Shown: positions 8,830 through 16,733 of the stretch, piece after piece | Numbering within the stretch: position 1 is the first letter of the stretch | How the letters are laid out: each line of letters starts with the position of its first letter | Assembly (NCBI RefSeq): GCF_023023025.1 | Contig: NZ_CP095481.1 | Coordinates: 4,216,001-4,280,000 of the forward strand | Direction: 5' to 3' | Length of the DNA stretch: 64,000 bases | Origin: Amycolatopsis sp. WQ 127309 | GTDB lineage: Bacteria > Actinomycetota > Actinomycetes > Mycobacteriales > Pseudonocardiaceae | The notes under the pieces: generated by a model | Told to the model about the DNA's origin: nothing | The model's input: only the letters and a program-made list of their open reading frames with translations | The model's database searches: none | Program-made: the position numbers and the translations under genes

Positions 8830-10322
8830 TGGCCTCGGTCCCGACGGTCACGACCGAGCTCGGGGCGCTGGTGGGGCTGGCGGGTGACGGCGTCCGCCGG
8901 TGGCGCGGGATCCCGTACGCCCGGCCGCCGGTGGGCGAGCTGCGGTGGAAGGCGCCGCAGCCGCCGTCGCTCTCGGGTGGCGTGCACGTCGCGGCGGAGT
9001 ACGGGCCGCACGCGATGCAGTCGCCCGACCCGATGAACCCGTCGGCGGTCTGCGACGAGGACTGCCTGTACCTCAACGTCTGCACGCCGGAGGAGCCCGC
9101 GCCCGAGGGCGGGTACCCGGTGCTGTTCTGGCTGCACGGCGGCGGTTACCGCGTCGGCCACGGCGAACAGCTCGGCGACGGCGAGGAGTTCGCGCGCGCC
9201 GGGATCGTCGTCGTCACGATCAACTACCGGCTCGGCTCGCTCGGGTTCCTGCACCTCGCCGGCGTCTTCGGCGAAGCCGAGGCGGACGCCGGGGTGGGCG
9301 GTCTGCTCGACCAGATCGCCGCGCTGAAGTGGGTGCGCCGCAACATCTCCGCGTTCGGCGGGGACCCGTCGCGGATCACCGTCTACGGCGTCTCGGCGGG
9401 CGCGAAGAGCGTCGGGAACCTGATGGGCAGCCCGCTCGGCGCGGGGTTGTTCGCGCAGGCGATCAGCAGCAGCGGCGGCGCGGACCACGTGGCGACGCCG
9501 GAAACCGGCACCGCGCTGGCCCTGCGGTTGCTCGACGAGGTCGGCTGCCACGACGTCGAAGCGCTGCGGGCGTTGCCGGCCAAGGAGTTCGTCGAGGCGC
9601 AGGAACGGATCCTCAGCGGCTTCCAGGCGTTGTGGCTGTGGCGCCCGACGCTGCACCCCCGCGTGCTGCCCGAGGTCCCGATCGAGCCGATCCGCCGCGG
9701 CAGCGCGGCCGGCGTCCCGCTGCTCGTCGGCTGCAACAGCAACGAAGGCAGCACGTACGCGATGATGCTCGGTGACGACGCCGCGACCGCGCCCGCGGAC
9801 GACGTCCTCTCCTCGATCCTCGGCGAGGAAGGCGCTTCGCAGCTGCTGGAGACCTACCTCCGCCGTGTCCCGGACCTCAACGCCGCGAAGATCGCCGCGA
9901 TGGGCGACGAACGCTACGGCGTCCCGACCCAGCGCCTCGCCGACGCGCAGGCCGCGCACGCGTCCGTCTACCGCTACCGCATCGACATCGCGGCCCCCGG
10001 TGTGCCCGAGCAGCTCGACGGCGGGCACGGCACCGAGACGACGATGGCGTGGAAGACGCCGCTGCCGCTGTTCGCGCAGGCGTCCGACGTGAACCCGGCC
10101 CGCGAGCGCGCGGCGTTCCTGATCCACCGGTGCTGGGTGCGGTTCGTGCACGACGGCGTCGCGGACGCGGACGGCCCCGAATGGCCGCCGTACGGCCCGG
10201 AACTGCGGCCGGTGCTGGTTTTCCGGGAAGACACGGATCTGGTGCTCGACCCACGCGCCGAAGAGCGAAAAGCCTGGGGCGACACGGAATGGGCGTCCGG
10301 GACCTGGTTCCCGGTGACCTGA
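8829..10322 (+). CDS. Type-B carboxylesterase/lipase family protein
   Basis: This 497-residue alpha/beta hydrolase of the carboxylesterase (PnbA-like) family hydrolyses esters. Seen: GIPYARPPVGELRW near the N-terminus, ECLYLN-type block as EDCLYLNVC, oxyanion loop LHGGGY, and the nucleophile elbow YGVSAGAKSVG with the serine near residue 188. The candidate His region is GGHGTETTMAW. No signal peptide is visible, so it is probably cytoplasmic. The ATG at 8829 overlaps the kinase stop; the larger frame upstream is a shadow of the kinase. Confidence 0.9.
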   Translation: MASVPTVTTELGALVGLAGDGVRRWRGIPYARPPVGELRWKAPQPPSLSGGVHVAAEYGPHAMQSPDPMNPSAVCDEDCLYLNVCTPEEPAPEGGYPVLFWLHGGGYRVGHGEQLGDGEEFARAGIVVVTINYRLGSLGFLHLAGVFGEAEADAGVGGLLDQIAALKWVRRNISAFGGDPSRITVYGVSAGAKSVGNLMGSPLGAGLFAQAISSSGGADHVATPETGTALALRLLDEVGCHDVEALRALPAKEFVEAQERILSGFQALWLWRPTLHPRVLPEVPIEPIRRGSAAGVPLLVGCNSNEGSTYAMMLGDDAATAPADDVLSSILGEEGASQLLETYLRRVPDLNAAKIAAMGDERYGVPTQRLADAQAAHASVYRYRIDIAAPGVPEQLDGGHGTETTMAWKTPLPLFAQASDVNPARERAAFLIHRCWVRFVHDGVADADGPEWPPYGPELRPVLVFREDTDLVLDPRAEERKAWGDTEWASGTWFPVT

Positions 10323-10346
10323 CACCGTTCCTTCACCCGCTGTTCA

Positions 10347-10384
10347 CTTCGAACCGGCTCGTTCGCGCGTCAAACGAGTCGAAG
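10347..10384. terminator. Hairpin after the esterase gene
   Basis: CTTCGA (10347-10352) and CTCGTT (10358-10363) pair with AACGAG (10373-10378) and TCGAAG (10379-10384), giving two six-base stem segments with a five-base bulge on one side and a nine-base loop. It lies 25 bases after the esterase stop and 36 bases before the next start. It has no T-run, as is common for actinobacterial terminators. It could instead sit in the leader of the next gene. Confidence 0.4.
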
Positions 10385-10419
10385 GCCCTGAATCATCGGG
10401 CCGTCGAGGGGAGTGGCTC

Positions 10420-11487
10420 GTGAAACGCCGGGTGTCGATCGGACTGGCCGTGGTGCTGCTGCTCGCGGTCGTGGCGGTGATCGTCTGGGGCAACGGCTCC
10501 GGGCCGGGTCTTGCGACGGTGCGCGGGGTCATCGGGTCGGAGAAGCAGGCCTTCTTCACCGACCAGCGCGTCGTCGACGCCTTCGCGCACCACGGGCTGA
10601 AGGTCGAGGTCGACACGGCGGGGTCGCGGCAGCTCGCGACGACCGTCGACCTCGGGAAGTACGCGTTCGCCTTCCCGTCGTCCTCGCCCGCGGCGCAGAA
10701 GATCCAGCGCGACCGCAAGGTCACGACCGTCTACACGCCGTTCCAGTCGCCGATGGCGATCGCCACCTTCGAGCCGATCGTCGCGCTGCTGCGCGCGAAC
10801 GGCGTGGTGCGCAAGGGCGCCGGCGACTACGACGTCCTCGACGTCGCGAAGTACCTGGACGTCGCGAAGGCGGGCACGCGCTGGGACCAGCTGCCCGGCA
10901 ACGCCGCGTACCCGGCCCGCAAGAACGTCCTGGTCACGACCACCGACCCGCGCGAGTCGAACTCCGCGGCGATGTACCTCTCGATCGTTTCCTTCGTGGC
11001 CAACGGCAACACCGTCGTCAGCACGCCCGAGCAGGAGGCGAAGGTGCTGCCGTCGGTGTCGAAACTGTTCCTGGACCAGGGATACACGCAGAACAGCACC
11101 GAAGGACCGTTCGAGGACTACCTGTCCGCGGGCATGGGCAAGACGCCGCTGGCGTTGATCTACGAGTCGCAGTTCGTGGACCGCGTCGTCCGCGGCGACG
11201 GCTCGATCCGGCCGGACATGCGGATGATCTACACGGCGCCGACGGTCTACTCGAAGCACACGCTGGTCCCGCTGTCCGCCGACGGCGACAAGGTGGGCCG
11301 GCTCCTCGCGACCGACCCGGAACTGGGCAAGCTCGCCGCGACCTTCGGGTTCCGCACCACCGACCCGAAGCTCTTCGCGGACGTCGCCGCGCCGGCGCAC
11401 GCGCCCGCCGACCTCGTGGACGCCGTCGAGCCGCCGTCGTTCGAGACCCTCGAGCGCCTGCTCGACGCCGTCGGCAAGCAGTACTGA
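10420..11487 (+). CDS. Membrane-anchored substrate-binding-like protein
   Basis: This 355-residue protein has an N-terminal signal anchor (MKRRV followed by a long hydrophobic helix) and no lipobox cysteine. The rest resembles a periplasmic-binding-protein fold used for extracellular solute recognition. It starts at GTG with a strong ribosome site (GAGGGGAG). The gene is followed within two bases by the TelA gene and then by a second binding-protein-like protein fused to a VWA domain, so it probably acts in that module at the outer face of the membrane. The ligand is unknown. Confidence 0.75.
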   Translation: MKRRVSIGLAVVLLLAVVAVIVWGNGSGPGLATVRGVIGSEKQAFFTDQRVVDAFAHHGLKVEVDTAGSRQLATTVDLGKYAFAFPSSSPAAQKIQRDRKVTTVYTPFQSPMAIATFEPIVALLRANGVVRKGAGDYDVLDVAKYLDVAKAGTRWDQLPGNAAYPARKNVLVTTTDPRESNSAAMYLSIVSFVANGNTVVSTPEQEAKVLPSVSKLFLDQGYTQNSTEGPFEDYLSAGMGKTPLALIYESQFVDRVVRGDGSIRPDMRMIYTAPTVYSKHTLVPLSADGDKVGRLLATDPELGKLAATFGFRTTDPKLFADVAAPAHAPADLVDAVEPPSFETLERLLDAVGKQY

Positions 11488-11488
11488 C

Positions 11489-12604
11489 ATGGACGAACTC
11501 ACCCCCGTCACCGCGGTCTCCCCCGAGCGCGCCGCCGGGCTCGTCACGCTCGGGGCCGACACCCGCGCCGAGATCACCGCGCGCGCCGGCGTCTTCGCGA
11601 CACGCCTGGAAGCCCTGGACGTCAAGTCGCCGGAGTTCACCGACGTCCTCGACGAACTGCTGGCCGTCGGCGAGGCCGACATGCGGGCCGCGGCCGGCGT
11701 CGCGGGCGCGATGCTGGACCGCTCGCTGCGTGGTTCCGCTTCCCCGCAGGACGGCGTCACGACGAGCCTCGCCGGGCTGCGCCGGACCGTTGCGGAGCTT
11801 GACCCCGCCAAGCTGCCGATCACCGGGCGGAAGCTGCTCGGGATGTTCCCGATGGCTGGTGCCGCGAAGCGGGCCCTGGATCGCTACCACGCGGCGAACG
11901 AGCCGGTGAACGCGCTGGTCGTCGATCTGCGGACGCGACAGGACCGGTTGCGGCGCGACAACGCCGCGATCAAGGGCGAGCGCGAACGGCTGTGGAAGGT
12001 GCTGGGGAAGCTTGCCGAGGCGGCCCTGTTCGCCGAAGCCGTCGACGCGGCCATCGAGCGTCAGGCGTCGGTGTTCGAGTTCGCCGACCCGTCGCGGGCC
12101 CGGGCGTTGCGCGGCGACATCCTGTACCCGATCCGGCAGCGGCACCAGGACCTGCTCACCCAGCTCGCGGTGAGCGCGCAGGGGTACCTCGCGCTGGACC
12201 TGGTGCGCCGCACCAACGACGAGCTGATCCGCGGCGTCGAGCGGGCGGTCTCGACGACCGTGTCCGCACTGCGCGTCGCGCTGCTCGTCTCGGCCGCTCT
12301 CGCGGGTCAGCGGGATGTCCTCGACGAGGTGGCGGCGCTGCAGTCGACCACCGACGGGCTGATCCGCGCCAACTCCGAGCTCCTGGAGACGCAGTCCGCG
12401 GAGATCCGCAAGGCGAGCAGCGACCCGGCCGTCGCGACCGAGACCATCCGCGCGTCGTTCGACCGGATCTACGCCTCGATCGACGCGATCGACGGCTTCC
12501 GCGCGGACGCCGTCCGCACCATGGCGACCACGGTCGAGTCCCTGACCGGCGAGCTGCGCCGCGCCGAGGACCACCTGCGGCGTTCGCACGAGGGGGAAGC
12601 ATGA
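11489..12604 (+). CDS. TelA-family toxic anion resistance protein
   Basis: This 371-residue, almost wholly helical cytoplasmic protein matches the TelA/KlaA family (PF05816). Seen: an N-terminal helical region, the central block around LPITGRKLLGMFPMAG, long amphipathic helices (ERERLWKVLGKL; DILYPIRQRHQDLLTQLA) and a C-terminal coiled segment (MATTVESLTGELRRAEDHLRR). TelA proteins are linked to tellurite and other stress resistance with unknown biochemistry. It starts one base after the preceding stop and overlaps the next gene by ATGA. The genomic partners here (binding proteins, VWA) argue for an envelope-stress role. Confidence 0.85.
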   Translation: MDELTPVTAVSPERAAGLVTLGADTRAEITARAGVFATRLEALDVKSPEFTDVLDELLAVGEADMRAAAGVAGAMLDRSLRGSASPQDGVTTSLAGLRRTVAELDPAKLPITGRKLLGMFPMAGAAKRALDRYHAANEPVNALVVDLRTRQDRLRRDNAAIKGERERLWKVLGKLAEAALFAEAVDAAIERQASVFEFADPSRARALRGDILYPIRQRHQDLLTQLAVSAQGYLALDLVRRTNDELIRGVERAVSTTVSALRVALLVSAALAGQRDVLDEVAALQSTTDGLIRANSELLETQSAEIRKASSDPAVATETIRASFDRIYASIDAIDGFRADAVRTMATTVESLTGELRRAEDHLRRSHEGEA

Positions 12605-14202
12605 GGAAGCTCGTTTTACTGGCGCTGAGCGCGGTGTTGCTGGCCGGCTGCTCCTCCGCGGCGTCGGACGGCCCTGAGCCGGGGACGCTCAGGATTCTCG
12701 CGGGCAGCGAGCTGGCGGACATGCAGCCGGTGCTCGACGAGGCCGCGAAAGCTACCGGCGTCAAGGTCAAGTTCACCTTCACCGGCACCCTGGAAGGCGC
12801 CGAGTCGCTGGCGAACGGCAGCGCCGACGGCAAGTACGACGCCGTGTGGTTCTCGTCGAACCGTTATCCGGCCGGGATTCCCGACGCAGCGAAGCGGCTC
12901 GGGAACCAGGTCAAGATCATGAGCTCGCCGGTGGTGCTGGGGCTGTCGGCGTCGTCCGCGCAGCGGCTCGGCTGGACCGGCAAGCCGGTCGGCTGGGGCG
13001 AGATCGCCGCGCAGGCCGGGAAGAAGGCGTTCACGTACGGGATGACCGACCCGTCGGCGTCGAACTCCGGGTTCTCGGCGCTGGTCGGCGTCGCGTCGGC
13101 GCTCGCGGGCGCGGGCACCGCGATCGACGCTCGGCAGATCGCCGCCGTCACCCCGCAGCTGACGCAGTTCTTCAGCGCACAGGCCCTTTCGGCCGGGTCG
13201 TCCGGCTGGCTGTCGGACGCGTACACGCGGCGCGCGACCGGCCAGGACCCCGGGCAGAAGGTCGACGGGCTGATCAACTACGAGTCCGTGCTGCTCTCGG
13301 CGAACGCGTCCGGGAAGCTGCCGGAACCGCTGAAGCTGATCTACCCGAGCGACGGCGTCGTCACCGCGGACTATCCCTTGACGCTGCTGGCGGACGCCGG
13401 TTCCGACGCGCGGTCGTCGCACCAGCGGCTTTCCGACTACCTGCGCACGCCGGACGTCCAGAAGCGGATCATGGACACGACTCAGCGACGTCCGGTCGTG
13501 CCCGGCGTCGCGCTGGGGTCGCAGTTCGCGCAGCGGGACCTCGTCGAACTGCCGTTCCCGGCGACGCAGCAGGCGGTGGACGCCCTGCTCCAGGCGTACT
13601 TCGACAAGATTCGCAGGCCGTCCCGGACGCTGTACGTGCTCGACACGTCCGGCTCGATGGAGGGCGACCGGATCGACTCCCTGCGCACCGCGCTGGCCGG
13701 GCTGACGGGCGCCGACAACTCGCTCACCGGCCGGTACCGGCGGTTCCGCAGCCGGGAGGAGGTGACGATGCTGCCGTTCAACTCGGGCCCCTCACCGGCT
13801 TCGACGTTCGTCGTGCCGGAGCAGGATCCGGCGGGTGAGCTGGCGCGGATCAAGGCGTTCGCCGAAGGGCTCTCCGCTCGCGGCGGGACGGCGATCTACG
13901 ACAGTCTCGTCGAGGCTTACCGGGTGCTGGAACCCTTGGCGGCGCGCGATCCCGATCGGTTCACCTCGATCGTCCTGATGACCGACGGGGAGAACGCGAA
14001 CGGCTCGTCCCTGTCCGATTTCCAGGCGTCGTTCGGCGCGCTGCCACCCGCGATGAAGGGGGTGCCGGTGTTCACGGTGCTGTTCGGCGAGGGGTCGAGC
14101 GACGAGCTGACGCAGGTCGCGACGATGACCGGCGGCAAGGTGTTCGACGCGCGGAAGGTCCAGCTTGCGAGCGTCTTCCAGGAGATTCGCGGATACCAAT
14201 GA
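12601..14202 (+). CDS. Lipoprotein: substrate-binding domain fused to VWA domain
   Basis: This 533-residue secreted lipoprotein has a lipobox LLAGCSS at the start. Residues about 30-330 form a solute-binding-protein-like domain (LRILAGSELADMQPVLDEAA). Residues about 340-533 are a von Willebrand A domain with the metal-binding MIDAS motif DTSGSM near 347 and the later threonine/aspartate blocks (RGGTAIYDSL; VLMTDGENANG). It is therefore a surface protein that could bind a ligand and another protein. It overlaps TelA at its start and the small membrane protein at its end. Confidence 0.85.
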   Translation: MRKLVLLALSAVLLAGCSSAASDGPEPGTLRILAGSELADMQPVLDEAAKATGVKVKFTFTGTLEGAESLANGSADGKYDAVWFSSNRYPAGIPDAAKRLGNQVKIMSSPVVLGLSASSAQRLGWTGKPVGWGEIAAQAGKKAFTYGMTDPSASNSGFSALVGVASALAGAGTAIDARQIAAVTPQLTQFFSAQALSAGSSGWLSDAYTRRATGQDPGQKVDGLINYESVLLSANASGKLPEPLKLIYPSDGVVTADYPLTLLADAGSDARSSHQRLSDYLRTPDVQKRIMDTTQRRPVVPGVALGSQFAQRDLVELPFPATQQAVDALLQAYFDKIRRPSRTLYVLDTSGSMEGDRIDSLRTALAGLTGADNSLTGRYRRFRSREEVTMLPFNSGPSPASTFVVPEQDPAGELARIKAFAEGLSARGGTAIYDSLVEAYRVLEPLAARDPDRFTSIVLMTDGENANGSSLSDFQASFGALPPAMKGVPVFTVLFGEGSSDELTQVATMTGGKVFDARKVQLASVFQEIRGYQ

Positions 14203-14765
14203 TGCTGCGTTATCTGGGCTCGACCAAGAACCTCGCCGGCTGCGTCGGCGGGCTCATCGGCCTGGGCCTGTACCTGACCGGGGTGATCGGTTGGCTGTGG
14301 TCGGTGGTCGTGGTCGCGCTGTACGCGGCAGGCGCGCTGCTCGCACCGCCGGAGAAGGTCCGGCTGCTGCCCGACGCTTCGGGGGAGCTGCGCGTGTCCT
14401 TGGAGACGCTGGTTTCCTCGGTTTACTCCCGGGCGTCGCAGATGCCTGAGTCCACTGTGGACACCGTGCGGCGGATTGCGGAAGTGCTGTTCGACCTGCT
14501 CGCACACCCCGCGCGGCTGTCGGCCGATCCGGACCTGCGGCACTCCGTGGACCGGCTGGTGTGGACGGATCTGCCGCTGTCGGTGGAATCCTTCCTGAAC
14601 CTGCCGCGGTGGTTCGCCTCCCGGCGGGCCGGTGCGGCTGCCGAACTGGTGGCACAGCTCGACTTGCTCGAAGCGGAGGCGCATCGGATCGCCGAGCGGT
14701 TCTATGCGGCGGACGTCGACCGGCAGGCGGACCACACGCGGTATCTGCGCGACCGGGACGCCTGA
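14199..14765 (+). CDS. Small membrane protein, possibly XpaC-like
   Basis: This 188-residue protein has two or one re-entrant hydrophobic segments in residues 12-50, then a soluble helical tail. Two start codons stand in tandem (14199 and 14202), overlapping the upstream stop. No family is certain. A hydrophobic N-terminus plus helical tail next to TelA is what is seen with XpaC (PF10112) in firmicutes, where xpaC and telA are neighbours, so an XpaC-like partner role is my inference. It is the last gene of the four-gene cluster. Confidence 0.65.
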   Translation: MMLRYLGSTKNLAGCVGGLIGLGLYLTGVIGWLWSVVVVALYAAGALLAPPEKVRLLPDASGELRVSLETLVSSVYSRASQMPESTVDTVRRIAEVLFDLLAHPARLSADPDLRHSVDRLVWTDLPLSVESFLNLPRWFASRRAGAAAELVAQLDLLEAEAHRIAERFYAADVDRQADHTRYLRDRDA

Positions 14766-14814
14766 TTCCTTGCTGTGCAAGGGTTTCCCGGTTGTACCCG
14801 TGTGAGTGATGTGT

Positions 14815-14830
14815 TCGAACGGGCGTTCGA
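14815..14830. promoter_or_regulatory. Perfect actinobacterial LexA (SOS) box
   Basis: The 16 bases read TCGAAC-GGGC-GTTCGA, an exact match to the TCGAAC-N4-GTTCGA consensus known for actinobacterial LexA. It lies between the convergent ends of the TelA-cluster gene and the LmeA-like gene, so it serves no obvious promoter. On the + strand it is followed by a good ribosome site (AAGGAG, 14863-14868) and an ATG at 14873, but that frame runs antisense through the LmeA-like gene and looks non-coding. Confidence 0.6.
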
Positions 14831-14835
14831 GTAGC

Positions 14836-14864
14836 TTCATTGACGTAGGGCCCACGTCGATGAA
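14836..14864. terminator. Bidirectional terminator-like hairpin
   Basis: TTCATTGACGT (14836-14846) pairs with ACGTCGATGAA (14854-14864) with one G-T pair and a seven-base loop AGGGCCC. It lies between two convergent genes and six bases from the stop of the minus-strand gene, so a shared terminator is the simplest reading. Confidence 0.5.
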
Positions 14865-14870
14865 GGAGAG

Positions 14871-15698
14871 TTATGAGCGCGTACCGAGTTTCGGCAGAGT
14901 CAGGGTCATGGCCGCGGTGGTCAGCCAGCTCAGCAGGTCGGTCAGCGGAATGCGGGAAAGCCGTTCCGGCCATTCCTCCGCCACGGTGTGGAGCACGAGT
15001 TCGTCCTGCCGTGGCTCCACCTTCGTCAGCTTTATCCCGGGCGGGAGTTCCGGCAGGGGAAGCACGATGGGGCGGAAGCGTGCCGGTGGTTTCAGCTGCC
15101 GGCGTCCGATGTGGAGGATCCGCGGCACGAGCACCACAGCGTCGTCCGCCACCTGGGCCTCCAGGGTCAGGTGGCCCCACTGTGGCCGCTTGGCCCAGTG
15201 GATCTGGAGCAGCCCGCTTTCGGCGGGCGCGGCGACGATCCCGGGGCGGACTGCCGCCACCCGTTCGCGCAGCACGTCCGCGGCCACGGCGATCCGCAGC
15301 TCGACTCGCGCGGGAATGGCGGCCGGCGTGGGCAGCGAGCGGAGGCGGACGTCCTCGGCGAGCACGGTGACCCGCTTGAGGAGGATGCTGCGCTGCTGGC
15401 CGGTCTCGTCCGCGGGCTCGGGCCAGTCGACGTCCTCGGCGACGATGCGCACGTCGCCGACGCGTCCGGTGGCCAGGCGCAGGCTGTCGGCCGGGTAGTG
15501 GAGTTCGGTGAGGGTGAGGCCCACTTCGCGGCCGTCGACCTTGGTGGTCAACCGGCGCCCGACGAGCTGCTCGGTGACACTCCGCACGACGGCGGCCGGC
15601 GTGACCGGGACGTTCGGAAGCAGTGAACGTCCGACCGCGGCCAGCCCGGCCAGCTCAGGCCAAGGTGCCCAGCCGTCGAACCATCTGCCGTCAGTCAT
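14871..15698 (-). CDS. DUF2993/LmeA-like lipid-binding protein
   Basis: This 275-residue protein resembles the actinobacterial DUF2993 (LmeA) family of TULIP-fold phospholipid-binding proteins. The pattern is beta-rich with blocks such as LTTKVDGREVGLTL and ISLDLG-like strands, a VRIVAEDVDW-type strand, and a C-terminal domain ending in a hydrophobic helix (PLTDLLSWLTTAAMTLTL). No signal peptide is visible, unlike mycobacterial LmeA. Start ATG at 15698. The assignment rests on pattern rather than a diagnostic motif. Confidence 0.7.
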   Translation of the reverse strand: MTDGRWFDGWAPWPELAGLAAVGRSLLPNVPVTPAAVVRSVTEQLVGRRLTTKVDGREVGLTLTELHYPADSLRLATGRVGDVRIVAEDVDWPEPADETGQQRSILLKRVTVLAEDVRLRSLPTPAAIPARVELRIAVAADVLRERVAAVRPGIVAAPAESGLLQIHWAKRPQWGHLTLEAQVADDAVVLVPRILHIGRRQLKPPARFRPIVLPLPELPPGIKLTKVEPRQDELVLHTVAEEWPERLSRIPLTDLLSWLTTAAMTLTLPKLGTRS

Positions 15699-15983
15699 CC
15701 GTCCAGTGTCGCCGAAGAACGCGGTCGGCGGGGATGGCGGGTGGCCGCCCGAAGGGGTGAGAGCGTGCCTGCCGTCGATTGCGTGTCGACAAGGGCCTTC
15801 GTGACCAGCCCGAACGGTTTCGGGCCGTGCCTGGCGCCTGCTTCGTCACATGCGCCAGGCAGTCGTGCGCGTTTCGTTGTCAGTGCGGTGAGCGCTGTCA
15901 GTGTGGTGAGCCACCTGCCGTCACCGGAGGGGTCGGCGACGGCAGGCGGCAGTCCAGTGGAAGGCGCGGGCGGCGAGCGCCCG
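15699..15983. other. Intergenic region with hairpins and a short direct repeat
   Basis: I see no gene here. It holds a seven-base-pair hairpin GCCCGAA-CGGT-TTCGGGC at 15808-15825, a nine-base-pair inverted repeat (GCCTGGCGC 15829-15837 with GCGCCAGGC 15852-15860), and two near-identical 15-base direct repeats reading TGTCAGTGYGGTGAG, 18 bases apart, around 15879-15911. The last hairpin (15913-15945) is listed separately. Confidence 0.5.
15913..15945 (-). terminator. Terminator-like hairpin for the small membrane protein gene
   Basis: CCTGCCGTC (15913-15921) pairs perfectly with GACGGCAGG (15937-15945) over a 15-base loop. It lies about 40 bases downstream of the minus-strand gene that ends at 15984. 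Confidence 0.4.
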
Positions 15984-16277
15984 TCACCGACCGGCGAAGC
16001 GGGCGATGATGCCCGTGACGACCAGCCAGAACACGGCGGCCAGACCGAAGTCGAGGATCACGGCCAGGCTCGGGTTGCTCACCGGGAACAGGCCCGGCCA
16101 GAACAACGCGAGAGGAACGGCCAACGACTTGATGAAGACGAAGAAGGAGTTACCGGCATTCGCGCCGGCGAGCACCATGATCATGTAAAGAACTTCGATC
16201 CCCGCGAAGATCGCGCCGATCGCCGTGATGACCCGCACGGCCGTGTTCCGTCGAGTGGTGGTTCGCCAAGGAGACAT
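15984..16277 (-). CDS. Small hypothetical membrane protein (97 aa)
   Basis: The protein has about three hydrophobic helices (residues about 15-38, 45-65 and 70-93) after a basic N-terminus (MSPWRTTTRRN), so the N-terminus should lie in the cytoplasm. No motif identifies it. The ATG at 16277 follows AAGGAG on its strand (as CCAAGGAGACATG read on the complement is not optimal, the start is a best guess). It stands alone, with non-coding DNA on both sides. Confidence 0.6.
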   Translation of the reverse strand: MSPWRTTTRRNTAVRVITAIGAIFAGIEVLYMIMVLAGANAGNSFFVFIKSLAVPLALFWPGLFPVSNPSLAVILDFGLAAVFWLVVTGIIARFAGR

Positions 16278-16360
16278 GCCGCCGAAATTCCCGGATTGGG
16301 TGACCTGTCAAACGCTTCAAGCCCCAGATTGCGCCGTTTGGCCGCTGTTATTGCTCTCTG

Positions 16361-16389
16361 CTGGCTCACTGGCACGCTCAGTGAGCCAG
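16361..16389. terminator. Perfect 11-bp inverted repeat
   Basis: CTGGCTCACTG (16361-16371) pairs with CAGTGAGCCAG (16379-16389) over the loop GCACGCT. It may end transcripts entering from the ornithine cyclodeaminase-family gene to the right, though it is 345 bases from that stop. Confidence 0.4.
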
Positions 16390-16552
16390 AATCCGCCTTT
16401 AGCGCCCCCCATCGCCGAGTCACTCCCTCCGCCACGGGCCAGCGATCCTGACCGGCGACTCAAGACACCCATCCACCGCCAGTTCCCCGCGAACGCCCAC
16501 CGATACCCCGAAAGGCCCCATCCTCGCTCACGCGGCTCGTCACCTTCGTGCG

Positions 16553-16640
16553 CTCGACGACCCCCTTCGCCGAGCGGCCGCGAAGTGGTCTAGTCCTGAC
16601 ATCGCCCTCGAAGAACGGAGCACGATCGATCCGCCTGGTG
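16553..16640 (-). pseudogene. Decayed duplicate of the 3' end of the cyclodeaminase-family gene
   Basis: The + strand here (GACCCCCTTCGCCGAGCGGC...) aligns with the 3' end of the intact gene from about 16740 (GACCCGCTTCACCGAGCAGC...) with roughly three in four bases equal over about 50 bases. Read on the minus strand, the fragment gives QD-stop-TTSRPLGEGGR where the intact gene gives QDWAIARLLGEAGR, so the tryptophan codon TGG has become TAG. It is a remnant of a duplicated or paralogous gene. Confidence 0.45.
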
Positions 16641-16733
16641 CTGGGACTTGAACGCTGGTCAACGAGGCAGTCGTCGTTCACACCCGCGCGACCGCCTGCT
16701 CATGCCCCGAGAGATCCATCCGCGCGGCGGCGC

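Larger units (their letters stand above)
16278..16733. other. Intergenic region with a decayed fragment and a hairpin
   Basis: I see no intact gene. The stretch is less GC-biased than its surroundings at 16290-16420, holds a perfect inverted repeat (16361-16389), and at about 16553-16640 resembles the 3' end of the adjacent ornithine cyclodeaminase-family gene. Short frames on both strands here have no recognisable content. Confidence 0.5.

Noticed and set aside
14873..15370. Plus-strand frame after the LexA box with a good ribosome site
   Set aside because: The product is rich in Ala, Arg, Pro and Ser with no pattern, and the minus strand holds a believable LmeA-like gene; I report the promoter-like site only.
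16640..16665. tRNA T-arm-like GTTCAAGTCCC with ACCA on the minus strand
   Set aside because: The T-stem does not pair and no anticodon or D arm is present; it falls in the decayed fragment.
16460..16681. 73-residue minus-strand frame
   Set aside because: It covers the decayed cyclodeaminase-like fragment in the wrong frame and has no recognisable content.
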